Assembly (NCBI RefSeq): GCF_023650955.1
Contig: NZ_CP098039.1
Coordinates: 2,418,001 to 2,482,000, forward strand
Direction of reading: 5' to 3'
Length of the DNA stretch: 64,000 bases
From: Thermosynechococcus sp. HN-54
GTDB taxonomy: Bacteria; Cyanobacteriota; Cyanobacteriia; Thermosynechococcales; Thermosynechococcaceae
The notes beneath the pieces were generated by a model. It had not been told where the DNA came from and searched no databases. It was given only the letters and a program-made list of their open reading frames with translations. Positions 44,427 to 52,802 of the stretch are shown in pieces; within the stretch, counting starts at the first letter, position 1; each line of letters begins with the position of its first letter. The position numbers and the translations under genes are program-made.

Positions 44427-46004
44427 TTAGTATTTAGGCAACTTTGTAAACCAGTTCTTCTTGGCGCGATCGAGTTGGCCTTGAACCATGCCCGAGACCA
44501 TACTAAAGTCTGCCCCGGAAATATCGGCACCGGTAAAGTTCGCGCCTGAGATCGAGGCATCCTGCAATTTTGCCCCCTTCAAATTCGCCTTCTCAAAGTT
44601 GGCTTGCACCAGATAAGCACCACACAGGTTGGCGTCGCTGAGGTTGGCGCCTTGGAGATTGGCTTCCCGCAATACGGCATTGGTGAGGATGCAGCCCTTC
44701 AAATCGGCATTGGTAAAATTGGCATTGGCAAAATTAGCACCTGAGAGATCCGCATTGCGCAATACAACATTCGAGAGATCGACATCCACAAAATCCCGTT
44801 CTCCCCGTTTATAGGCTGTGATAACCTGTGCTGCCGTCAGCCGTGGGGTAACTTTGGGGCGCAAATGCTGCCCCGGACCTGTGCCTACAACAGGGGGGCC
44901 ACCCAATTGTGTGCCTGTCATTCGCGATTGTCGCAATCGAGCGGCTTGGGCATTTTGGCTCACCGAGGAGGCATAGCTAGAGGGTTTAGCTGACCTTGGC
45001 ACCCGCGGTTGGCCTTGACTGGGGGGCGCCGAAAGGGCACTACTAAGGTCATCATCCTCTGCTGCAACGGCAGGGGCAGCCACAGCAGTTGTTTGTTTGG
45101 TCTGAAGGCGCTGTAGATCGGCTAAGACATCTGTCGCATTTTGGTAGCGATTTTTGACGGCATCCTCCAGCATTTTGTCGAGGAGGGCAGCAAACTCAGG
45201 GGAAATATTTTTCACATACCGCTTCCAATGCCATTCGCCCGTGCGCGGATCCCGCTCAATTTCTTTAGGGGATTTACCCGTCAGGAGATAGACACAGGTA
45301 ACACCGAGCGCATAGATATCACTGGCGTAGATAGGACGCATGGCCATTTGCTCTGGTGGCGCATACATCGGTGTGCCCACAGCAAAGCTCGTAAATGTGG
45401 ATAGTTCTGGGGCATTTTCCACCATCGCTTGGGTGACTTTGTCTTTGACTGCACCAAAGTCGATGAGCACCAGCTTGTTGTCAATATCACGGCGGATTAG
45501 ATTGGCGGGCTTAATGTCGCGGTGGATCACACCATTTTTGTGCAGGTAATCGAGGATGGGTAAGACTTCTTGCAAAACCTGTTTTACCTCTTCCTCGCTT
45601 TTGGGGCCAAAGCGTTTGACCTCCTGTTGCAGGGTGAGGCCACCCACATATTCTTGGACGAGATAAAATTCATTGTCATTTTCAAAGTAGCCAAGGAGGC
45701 GAGGCAGTTGGGGGTGATTGCCAACTTTGCCAAGGGTGGTTGCTTCCCGCAAAAAGAGTTCTCGTGCCATTGCCATGATATGGGGAGCCGTGGCTGCGGG
45801 TCGCAACTGTTTAATCACACAACTAGGATTGCCCGGTAGTTTCGTATCCACGGCCAAAAAGGTCGTGCCAAACCCCCCCCGTCCCAAAACTTTAATGGCC
45901 TTGTATTGATCATTCAGCAAAAGTTTGCTGCCACAGGCTTGGCAAACGTCTAAACCATCAGGGTTGTCTGGCTTGACACAGTTCGGATTTAGGCAGTAAC
46001 TCAT
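44427..46004 (-). CDS. spkB: SpkB-like Ser/Thr protein kinase with zinc-finger and pentapeptide repeats
   Basis: A 525-residue kinase. Order: a four-cysteine N-terminal motif (Cys4, Cys9, Cys21, Cys24); a Hanks-type kinase domain (about residues 35-310) with glycine loop LGRGGFGTTF, catalytic VIHRDIKPANL and LIDFGAVKD; a low-complexity linker; and a C-terminal run of pentapeptide repeats (about 415-515, ADLSGANFANANFTNADLKG). This combination is that of Synechocystis SpkB, implicated in oxidative stress and motility. Orthology is inferred from architecture only. It could phosphorylate partners read by FHA domains, two of which are encoded nearby. Confidence 0.87.
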   Translation of the reverse strand: MSYCLNPNCVKPDNPDGLDVCQACGSKLLLNDQYKAIKVLGRGGFGTTFLAVDTKLPGNPSCVIKQLRPAATAPHIMAMARELFLREATTLGKVGNHPQLPRLLGYFENDNEFYLVQEYVGGLTLQQEVKRFGPKSEEEVKQVLQEVLPILDYLHKNGVIHRDIKPANLIRRDIDNKLVLIDFGAVKDKVTQAMVENAPELSTFTSFAVGTPMYAPPEQMAMRPIYASDIYALGVTCVYLLTGKSPKEIERDPRTGEWHWKRYVKNISPEFAALLDKMLEDAVKNRYQNATDVLADLQRLQTKQTTAVAAPAVAAEDDDLSSALSAPPSQGQPRVPRSAKPSSYASSVSQNAQAARLRQSRMTGTQLGGPPVVGTGPGQHLRPKVTPRLTAAQVITAYKRGERDFVDVDLSNVVLRNADLSGANFANANFTNADLKGCILTNAVLREANLQGANLSDANLCGAYLVQANFEKANLKGAKLQDASISGANFTGADISGADFSMVSGMVQGQLDRAKKNWFTKLPKY

Positions 46005-46180
46005 AAGCAGCCAAGGGGATGAACAGCATGCTCAACAGGGAGGTGAGGGGGTTCAATACTAGGATTACCTATTTTCCAGTCAAAACTTACAGGAAAATGC
46101 CCCACCGCTCGCATGATTCAGTAGTTTCCACAGGACGACTCCGTACTTTTACGATACTCTTTTTTCTTTGCCTCACCCTA

Positions 46181-46196
46181 TCCGTGAAATTACGGA
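46181..46196. promoter_or_regulatory. possible operator dyad
   Basis: TCCGT and ACGGA are separated by GAAATT, an imperfect palindrome of 16 bases next to a TTGACA-like box. Position and symmetry fit a repressor or activator site for yqeK or the kinase gene, but no matching consensus was recognised. Confidence 0.3.
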
Positions 46197-46252
46197 AGTT
46201 TGACAAAAAGCTTACAGCCCTTTCCTAAAATATGAGATGCATAGGGAGGAAG

Positions 46253-46313
46253 CTGATCCTGCCCGACAGTAGCTTTGACTGTTTTGAGGGTTTCCCAACC
46301 TTGTGAAAAGAGC
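46253..46313 (+). promoter_or_regulatory. conserved upstream element, copy B
   Basis: Reads CTGATCCTGCCCGACAGTAG, then CTTTGACTGTTTTGAGGGT, 11 bases, then GTGAAAAGAGC (46303-46313). It ends 40 bases before the GTG and 52 before the ATG of yqeK. GGTATGATACAAGGGTAG follows and contains a good -10-like TATGAT. Confidence 0.6.
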
Positions 46314-46365
46314 CTTCGGTATGATACAAGGGTAGCACTTCATCATCCCTGCTGTGGCTTTGGCT

Positions 46366-47016
46366 ATGACCCCACTTGTGACAACTGATGCTAAAGATTC
46401 CCTGTGCGATCGCCAGCAGGTTTTGGCGTGGTTAACGGAAAATGTGCCTGCGCCACGACTCCAACATATCCTGCGGGTAGAAACGATGGCGGCGGAGCTG
46501 GCTCTCCACCATGGCTTGGATGTGGATCGGGCGGCGTGGGCGGGGTTATTGCACGATTTGGCAAAGTACTTTCCACCGGAGCGGCTATTGAGCATGGCAC
46601 GGGAGGCGGGGTTGCCGATTACGGAGGTGGATGAGGCGGATCCCCACTTGCTTCACGCGGATGTGAGTGCCCTTGTGGCGCGGCAGCAATTTGGCATTAC
46701 CGATGAACAGGTCTTAGCAGCCGTTGCCAACCATACCTTGGGCCAGCCGGGCATGGATGCCTTAAGTTGTGTGGTCTTTTTGGCCGATAGCTTGGAGCCA
46801 GGGCGGGGGCAGACGGTCGAACTAGAGGAATTGCGCAAGGTGGCTCACCAAAATTTACAGGAGGCGGTGTGGCGAGTGTGCGATCGCACGCTGTTGTGGT
46901 TGGTTGACCAGCATCGTTTAATTCACCCCCGCATGATCCTCACCCGCAACTGGGCAATGCAGGTGGCACCCGCCAAGCCAAAAAAGACTGAGAAGAAAGG
47001 CGCCGCCAAGGTTTAG
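46366..47016 (+). CDS. yqeK: HD-domain nucleotidohydrolase, YqeK family
   Basis: A 216-residue HD-domain phosphohydrolase of the YqeK family, known in other bacteria as a symmetrical Ap4A hydrolase. The HD metal residues are visible: RLQHILRVETMAAELALHHG, GLLHDLAKYFPPE (the HD pair) and DPHLLHADVSA. The frame starts at GTG 46354, but ATG 46366 is the better start. The C-terminus is basic (KPKKTEKKGAAKV). The upstream conserved element and dyad suggest specific control. In many bacteria yqeK neighbours nadD; that is not so here. Confidence 0.83.
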   Translation: MTPLVTTDAKDSLCDRQQVLAWLTENVPAPRLQHILRVETMAAELALHHGLDVDRAAWAGLLHDLAKYFPPERLLSMAREAGLPITEVDEADPHLLHADVSALVARQQFGITDEQVLAAVANHTLGQPGMDALSCVVFLADSLEPGRGQTVELEELRKVAHQNLQEAVWRVCDRTLLWLVDQHRLIHPRMILTRNWAMQVAPAKPKKTEKKGAAKV

Positions 47017-47066
47017 AGCCTGTCCCTTGCTACCCTAGAAAGCAGGTTTGATCTTGGAGTTGCGTT

Positions 47067-47912
47067 ATGACTACTGCTTCAGCAACGGCTGTTCCCGGTA
47101 TTTTTTCAGGGGAATTTGTCCAAGAAACCCTCGCTCTAACCCGTCGCTTGTTTATTCAACTGCAACGCCGCCCCTCTACACTGGTGGCGGGAGTGGTACA
47201 ACCCTTAATTTGGCTGATCCTCTTTGGTGCCCTCTTCCAGAATGTGCCGCAGGGTCTCTTTGGCGAGAGTACCAATTATGGCCAGTTTCTCTGCGCCGGC
47301 ATTATTGTCTTTACCGCCTTTAGTGGTGCCCTCAATGCAGGGTTGCCGGTGATGTTTGACCGTGAGTTTGGTTTTTTGAATCGGCTGTTGGTGGCGCCGT
47401 TGGCCTCGCGGTTTTCGATTGTTCTTGCTTCGGCGTTGTTTATTACCAGCCTGAGTTTGATTCAGGTGGTGGCGATCGCCAGCTTGGGGGTACTGCTGGG
47501 AACCGGACTACCGAATTTGGCGGGCATTGGTGTGGTTTTGGCCACCGTACTGATCTTGGTCTTTGGTGTGACAGCCTTGAGTCTCGGACTCACCTTTGCC
47601 TTGCCCGGACACATTGAACTGTTGGCAGTGATTTTTGTCATCAACCTACCCTTACTTTTTGCCAGTACTGCCTTGGTTCCCCTGTCGTTTATGCCCCGTT
47701 GGTTGCAGTGGATTGCTAGCCTCAACCCCCTCAGCTTGGCCATTGAACCGATTCGCTATGTCTATTTGCACCCCGATTGGCAGTTTAGCGATGTGGTCAT
47801 GGTGGCGCCTTGGGGATCGCTAAGCTTGGGCGCGGCACTGTTGATTCTTTTGGCTGTTGCCGTGGGGATGAGCCTACTCATTCAGCCTCTATTGCGGCGG
47901 CGCTTGGCCTAA
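47067..47912 (+). CDS. ABC-2 type permease
   Basis: A 281-residue inner-membrane protein with six predicted helices, matching the DrrB/NodJ-like ABC-2 permease family that works with a separate ATPase to export drugs or polysaccharides. FVQETLALTRRLFIQLQRRP is the cytoplasmic N-terminal part, and PLSFMPRWLQWIASLNPLSL (about residues 205-224) is the typical ABC-2 signature region before the last helices. No ATPase gene is adjacent, so the partner must be elsewhere. The stop overlaps that of the convergent gene by 4 bases (47909-47912). Confidence 0.82.
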   Translation: MTTASATAVPGIFSGEFVQETLALTRRLFIQLQRRPSTLVAGVVQPLIWLILFGALFQNVPQGLFGESTNYGQFLCAGIIVFTAFSGALNAGLPVMFDREFGFLNRLLVAPLASRFSIVLASALFITSLSLIQVVAIASLGVLLGTGLPNLAGIGVVLATVLILVFGVTALSLGLTFALPGHIELLAVIFVINLPLLFASTALVPLSFMPRWLQWIASLNPLSLAIEPIRYVYLHPDWQFSDVVMVAPWGSLSLGAALLILLAVAVGMSLLIQPLLRRRLA

Positions 47913-49786
47913 ACGACCCGCAGCGTGAATCCTTGGGTGCACCACTCCCGCACATCTAAGCAAAATTCATTGCCTTCGGGTTCACTGCTGAGATCCGTCA
48001 ACAGCCCTAGCACTAAGGCCAAACTCTCTTCGCCCGAAAGCAGGAAGGGTTCTGAATGATTAGGGTGACTGCTTAGTTGACTGAAGCGGGTGAAGGGACG
48101 GTGGCTGCTAATGATAAAGACCTTGAGCCACTGACAGGGGTGATTCAGTGTCCATGTATAGAGGGGGACGTTTAAGCCGGGGGCAACCACCAACTGCCAC
48201 GACTGCGGTTGCAGGGGCAACAGCAGAATCCCCTGATTGCTGTCCCAAGCAAAGGCAACGATATTGAGGGGGCGATCGCCATAATTGTAGAGGCTCCAGC
48301 GACAGGTCTCTCCCTTGGCCAAGGTGAGGGGTGTTTCTAAGTTCGTGGCTGGTAGCTTCGTGCTCAAAACATCCGGGAAGGGAGTGGGGCTGCGGGGCGG
48401 AGATTGGCGGCTCAGGAGTTTTGCCGTAGGCGATAGTTGTTCAAGCGTTGTACACACGGCCACCTGACTAGAGGTGGGATTCAGGGTCAGTGTCAACCAT
48501 TTCTGAGCAAGCAGGGCACTGAGCAGGGGACTCAGGCGGCGGATGCCTACTTTGGCGGCTTCAGTGGTACCACCGCAACTGGGCTGGAGTAAAGTTCCCA
48601 CCGGCCATTCCAGCCCATAGCTGCCCACTGTTTCACTTTTGGTGAGAACCACATCTGGCAGGGAGTCACTGCCGTTGAGTACGGCAACTTTCTCTTCGTT
48701 GGTCAGGGCATTGATCGCATCTACCCGCTCGATTTTGCTCAGCTTGGTGTCCAGTGCTACCTGTAGGTGCAGATTTTTCCCCAAGCGTCGTTGTTGCTCA
48801 TAGAGGCGATCGCCCACCTGGAGGGGCTGACTACTGACCCCCTGAGCTAGGATGCCATTAAAACTCATCATGTCAACGACGATGGCACCATCAGCAGTGC
48901 TCCAGCGACTGTGGGGATGACAATGAGCCAACAACCAAGGACTGAGGCCGCCACACCAGACTTGAAGGGCGCGATCGTGCCCCGTTGCGTGCACTACCCC
49001 ATCAAAGCCGCGGGAGAGGGTGAGATTCCCCGGTACGCCATTGCTCACTAGATAAATTTCCGCCCCCGTTTGCCAGCGCAGTTCATCAGCAATGTACATC
49101 AAGCTCGTTGCCAAAGAGCGATCGCCCCCCACAGCCGCCAGATAATGACTGCAACTGGCAGTAAACAGTCCCACGGGGAGGCCATTTAAGTGAGTTTCCA
49201 CCCCCAAATCTGCCCAGAGAACATGATCCTTAGGAATCTGTGCTCTCCCCCGTGCCTCAAGGGATTGCAAAGGCACAAATCGCCAGCGTAGCGTTCCTCC
49301 GGCAATGGGTGGTGGGCTAAAACGGGTGTCAAGCCATAGCTGTACGCCTTTGGTACGCAGGAGTTCAGAAAGCGGCAAAATTCCCTGACCCGCGGCAGTG
49401 GCATTGGCTAAAACTAGGGCGGGTTGTTGCTGCCAGAGGGTGCCGTAGCCACTAAAGTAAAACAACAGGGGCTGCCCTGAATGTTCCAAAACCCCTAGGG
49501 TTTCCCTGACAGCATCGAGTGTGGCTGCTTGTTCCGTCAGGAGGGTAATGTCACTGTCCGTCAGCCCCCATCCCTCGATTAGGAGGGTTCTCACCAGCTC
49601 AACATCCGTCAGACAACCCGCCAAGGGCGGTACTCCCGCCAATTGGGGATAGTGGTTAATGCCAATCAGGAGTGCTCGCCAAGGGGGGAGAGCATCTGCA
49701 ACAGAGCCGCCCGTCGCCCGCCAAAACCACGGCATCAGTGTCAGTGCCGCAGCACCGTACAGAAAAGAACGACGGCTAAAGCGCAT
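47909..49786 (-). CDS. Tat-exported pseudo-caspase (C14 fold) with altered catalytic dyad
   Basis: A 625-residue protein starting with a twin-arginine signal (SRRSFLYGAAALTLM, residues 4-18), then a caspase-like domain (ALLIGINHYPQL at 39-50; LLFYFSGYGT at 107-116). In active orthocaspases the histidine sits in FYFSGHG and the cysteine in DSCHSG. Here they are Tyr114 and apparently Arg155 (LDTRFSP), so proteolysis is unlikely. The rest (about 200-625) has no clear motif but includes beta-rich stretches (about 500-570). Such inactive cyanobacterial caspase homologues exist in the family. The start has no convincing ribosome-binding site. Confidence 0.8.
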   Translation of the reverse strand: MRFSRRSFLYGAAALTLMPWFWRATGGSVADALPPWRALLIGINHYPQLAGVPPLAGCLTDVELVRTLLIEGWGLTDSDITLLTEQAATLDAVRETLGVLEHSGQPLLFYFSGYGTLWQQQPALVLANATAAGQGILPLSELLRTKGVQLWLDTRFSPPPIAGGTLRWRFVPLQSLEARGRAQIPKDHVLWADLGVETHLNGLPVGLFTASCSHYLAAVGGDRSLATSLMYIADELRWQTGAEIYLVSNGVPGNLTLSRGFDGVVHATGHDRALQVWCGGLSPWLLAHCHPHSRWSTADGAIVVDMMSFNGILAQGVSSQPLQVGDRLYEQQRRLGKNLHLQVALDTKLSKIERVDAINALTNEEKVAVLNGSDSLPDVVLTKSETVGSYGLEWPVGTLLQPSCGGTTEAAKVGIRRLSPLLSALLAQKWLTLTLNPTSSQVAVCTTLEQLSPTAKLLSRQSPPRSPTPFPDVLSTKLPATNLETPLTLAKGETCRWSLYNYGDRPLNIVAFAWDSNQGILLLPLQPQSWQLVVAPGLNVPLYTWTLNHPCQWLKVFIISSHRPFTRFSQLSSHPNHSEPFLLSGEESLALVLGLLTDLSSEPEGNEFCLDVREWCTQGFTLRVV

Positions 49787-49920
49787 GCCTTACCTCCCAA
49801 CACGCCCATCCTCTGGTTCGAGCACAGGCACGACAACGTTGCTATGAATTAGGACTAGTTCTATTCTCAGAGGTTGTGGACTGAATTCAGCGCCCAGTGG
49901 GCATAAAAGGCAAATTTCTC

Positions 49921-50571
49921 CTAGGTGGGTTCCCCTTGAACAATGAAGGAAACCCGCTGACCCATTGCTGTTGCATGGTCACCCATGCGTTCAAGATTGT
50001 GAATCAACAACAGCAGGAGCAAGCGCAACTCCACTGACTCTTGGGGATTGAGGGGGGCACACAGTCGCTGATAAAGACGGTGATAGTCGGCATCTACCGC
50101 GTCATCATGATTGGCGAGGGCTAGCCCCAACTCAGGATTAGAATCGGCGATGGCGGATAGCGCTTCCGATAGTAACAGTTGCGATCGCTCGAACATGAAG
50201 CGGATGTCTTCAAGGTAGGGGGTGAGTGGATAGCGCAGCAGGGTTTGACTTGCGCGGCCAATTTCAAGGGCATAATCGCCAATCCGCTCCAGATCGCGGC
50301 AGAGGTGGGACACCATCATCAAAAATCGTAGATCCTCAGCTACTGGAGCATGTAACGTCATTAGGGCGATCGCCTCACGATCTAATGCTTGGGCACTTCG
50401 ATTAATTTCCCGTTCCCTTTGGATCAACTGCTCCACACTGAGAAAATCACGCTCCACCAAAGCACGATAGGCCAGCTGACAGGCGCTTTCGACAAGGGTG
50501 CCGAGTCGCAGCACATTACTGCGCAGATGTTGGAGTTGTCGCTGAAAATGGGTGGTCACTGCCCTAGACAC
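49921..50571 (-). CDS. phoU: PhoU, phosphate-transport regulator
   Basis: A 216-residue two-repeat helical bundle that tunes the Pst transporter and the phosphate two-component system. The typical EREINRSAQALDREAIALM (about residues 50-68) and the second-repeat VDADYHRLYQRL (about 147) metal-binding acidic runs are present. Length is standard. No pst or pho regulator gene is adjacent in this window; ppk, another phosphate gene, lies about 46 kb away. Confidence 0.93.
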   Translation of the reverse strand: MSRAVTTHFQRQLQHLRSNVLRLGTLVESACQLAYRALVERDFLSVEQLIQREREINRSAQALDREAIALMTLHAPVAEDLRFLMMVSHLCRDLERIGDYALEIGRASQTLLRYPLTPYLEDIRFMFERSQLLLSEALSAIADSNPELGLALANHDDAVDADYHRLYQRLCAPLNPQESVELRLLLLLLIHNLERMGDHATAMGQRVSFIVQGEPT

Positions 50572-50724
50572 CCATCCCTTTGAATGAGAATTGTGCTTTT
50601 CAGTGTGCCAAAAAAGCGGCTACTTGTTTTGTAGGCACAGGGGCAAAGATTGATGTATAAAATAGAGTCGTTTTGATTCCTCAGGGGCGCGATCGCCCCC
50701 ATTCAAGCGATCTCAAGGCTCTCA

Positions 50725-51975
50725 ATGGTTGGCTATCTCATTTCCCTTGGTATCTTCACTGCCACCTTCGCCCTCTTTAGTCTAGGGCTAAATTTGCACT
50801 GGGGCTATACAGGACTAATTAACTTTGGTCATGTAGGGTTTCTCGCCATTGGTTCCTACACCACCATTTTGTTGGGAATTGCTGGGGTGCCGATGTTTTT
50901 TGCTGTCCTTGCTGGGGTGGTGTTGGCAATGGGACTGGGCTTTTTAATGGGGATTGCCACGCTGCGGCTGCGGGAAGATTACCTTGCGATTGTCACGATC
51001 GGTATGGCGGAAATTGTCCGCTTGATTGCCCTCAATGAGGATTGGCTAACCCGAGGGGGTCGGGGGGTGTATGGATTTCCGCTGCCCCTTGCAGACTTCA
51101 ATCCCAATGTGCCAACCAAGTTAGGGATGATTGCTCTTTTTTGGGCTGTGGTGGGGGCGGCTGCATGGCAGTGGTGGCAATGGCTAAAGCGGCAGTATGG
51201 GCGATCGCACCCCCAGTGGTTACTCCCTAGCTATGCGGCTTTGCTGATTGCCGGTACCCTCAGCCTTTGGGCGACATTGCTTCCCCTGAGCTTAGGACGG
51301 GGAATTGCCATTTTTCCTCTGGTGTTGACACTGGTGACGCTGAGTGGGGCGATCGCCCTCGTGAGCTATGGTTGGCGTCAAGAAAAACGAACCGTGGTTG
51401 CCATTGCCCTGAATACCTTGGCCGCTGCCCTTGTCGGCTTGGTGGTCAAAGCCCTGACCCTTGGTCTGTGGGACTTTAGTTACCGCGCGGGGCTGTTGTG
51501 GCTGTTGGTCTTGGTCTTGGCCTTGGTGGTGTGGCAGTTGGAGCGTTGGATCCACTCCCCCTGGGGACGGGTACTCAAAGCCATCCGTGAGGATGAAGAA
51601 GTGGCCAAGGCCTTGGGTAAAAATGTCTTTGCCTACAAAATGCAATCCCTCCTTTTAGGGGGGGCGATCGCGGCTGTAGCCGGCTCTTTTTATGCCTGGC
51701 AGCTCACCTTTATTAACCCCGACGGCTTTGTGTCCCTAATTACCTTTCAGGCGTGGACGATTGTCGTTTTAGGGGGAGCAGGAAACAACATGGGCACCCT
51801 CTTGGGAGCTGCCCTCTTTTGGGCCTACACTGCCTTAACCCGCTTTATTCCCCTTGATGGCGGTCGCCTCGAGGCGTTGCGGATGATGCTCATTGGCCTT
51901 GTCCTCATTATCTTGATGATGTGGCGACCCCAAGGTATTTTGGGCAAAAAGGAGGAACTCAGCCTTGGTCGATGA
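50725..51975 (+). CDS. natD: branched-chain/neutral amino-acid ABC permease (LivM/NatD type)
   Basis: A 416-residue polytopic permease. It begins with the LivM signature LNLHWGYTGLINFGHVGFLAIG (within about residues 23-44), continues with the EDEEVAKALGKN coupling loop that contacts the ATPase, and ends with the VLGGAGNNMGTLLGA region. It is longer than most LivM proteins (about 320) because of an additional helical insert between about residues 145 and 250, which is also seen in cyanobacterial NatD. The ATPase gene follows with an 11-base overlap. The transporter is likely the neutral amino-acid N-I system. Confidence 0.85.
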   Translation: MVGYLISLGIFTATFALFSLGLNLHWGYTGLINFGHVGFLAIGSYTTILLGIAGVPMFFAVLAGVVLAMGLGFLMGIATLRLREDYLAIVTIGMAEIVRLIALNEDWLTRGGRGVYGFPLPLADFNPNVPTKLGMIALFWAVVGAAAWQWWQWLKRQYGRSHPQWLLPSYAALLIAGTLSLWATLLPLSLGRGIAIFPLVLTLVTLSGAIALVSYGWRQEKRTVVAIALNTLAAALVGLVVKALTLGLWDFSYRAGLLWLLVLVLALVVWQLERWIHSPWGRVLKAIREDEEVAKALGKNVFAYKMQSLLLGGAIAAVAGSFYAWQLTFINPDGFVSLITFQAWTIVVLGGAGNNMGTLLGAALFWAYTALTRFIPLDGGRLEALRMMLIGLVLIILMMWRPQGILGKKEELSLGR

Positions 51976-52777
51976 ACCTTCCTTAGCGCCAGCCTCTAGC
52001 GGTATTAGTCCAGTCTTGCCATCCGATCTCCTAGTGGCCACGGGGCTGTGTAAAAGTTTTGGTGGCATTCGTGCGGTGGATCACGTAGAAATCCGCGTTG
52101 CCCGCGATAGCATTACCGGTCTCATTGGCCCCAATGGTGCCGGCAAAACCACCCTATTCAATCTGTTGTGCAACTTCCTCATCCCCGATCAAGGCCGCGT
52201 GATTTTTGACGGCCTCCCCATCAGTCATCTGCCCCCCCACCAAGTTGCCCTGCAGGGACTCCTGCGCACCTTCCAAGTGCCCCGTGTGCTCTCGCGCCTC
52301 TCCGTTCTCGAAAATATGCTCCTAGCCGCGCCACTGCAAACCGGGGAGAAATTCTGGAATAGTTGGCTACAACCGTTGCGCATTCGCCAAGAGGAACAGG
52401 AACTGCGACAACGGGCATGGGAGATTTTGGAGTCCGTCGGGTTAGCTGCCAAGGCCAACGACTATGCGGGCGCATTGTCAGGGGGACAACGCAAACTCCT
52501 CGAAATGGCACGGGTGATGATGCACCGTCCTCGCATGGTGCTCCTCGATGAGCCAGCCGCAGGTGTCAACCCCACCTTAATTAATCAAATCTGCGATCAC
52601 ATCCTGCGCTGGAATCAAGAGGGCGTGACGTTTTTGATTATTGAACATAATATGGACGTGGTCATGTCCCTGTGTCAGCACATCTGGGTCTTGGCCGAAG
52701 GGAAAAACTTGGTTGACGGTCCTCCGAGTGAGATTCAAACCCATCCTCAGGTCTTGAGAGCTTATCTAGGACAATAG
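51965..52777 (+). CDS. natA: amino-acid ABC transporter ATPase (LivG/NatA type)
   Basis: A 270-residue ATPase that partners with the preceding permease. Walker A is GPNGAGKTT (about residues 55-63), the signature LSGGQRKLLEMARV (about 165) and Walker B MVLLDEPAAGVNP, all in LivG form, with the LivG-specific C-terminal part. The start codon is TTG at 51965 inside the permease gene, preceded by AGGAGGAAC-like sequence (AAAGGAGGAACTC at about 51947), a strong ribosome-binding site for a coupled non-ATG start. The family is certain; the exact substrate class is inferred from the neighbour. Confidence 0.87.
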   Translation: MVDEPSLAPASSGISPVLPSDLLVATGLCKSFGGIRAVDHVEIRVARDSITGLIGPNGAGKTTLFNLLCNFLIPDQGRVIFDGLPISHLPPHQVALQGLLRTFQVPRVLSRLSVLENMLLAAPLQTGEKFWNSWLQPLRIRQEEQELRQRAWEILESVGLAAKANDYAGALSGGQRKLLEMARVMMHRPRMVLLDEPAAGVNPTLINQICDHILRWNQEGVTFLIIEHNMDVVMSLCQHIWVLAEGKNLVDGPPSEIQTHPQVLRAYLGQ

Positions 52778-52802
52778 TCCTGCGCCCTTACAGGGAGCAA
52801 AC

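Larger units (their letters stand above)
46005..46353. other. 349-base divergent control region
   Basis: This lies between the kinase gene (minus) and yqeK (plus). It contains a dyad TCCGT-GAAATT-ACGGA (46181-46196), a TTGACA-like box (46200-46205), a TAAAAT box (46226-46231, 20 bases further on, longer than the normal spacer) and conserved upstream element copy B (46253-46313). A 69-codon open frame at 46019-46228 has no protein-like features. Confidence 0.5.

Noticed and set aside
46019-46228. 69-codon ORF between the kinase gene and yqeK.
   Set aside because: The composition is not protein-like, and the region has a dyad and promoter-like boxes that better explain it as a control region.
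49801-49835. GGTTCGA-like T-arm motif suggesting another tRNA.
   Set aside because: No anticodon arm or acceptor stem can be formed at the proper distances; the motif falls in the pseudo-caspase upstream region.
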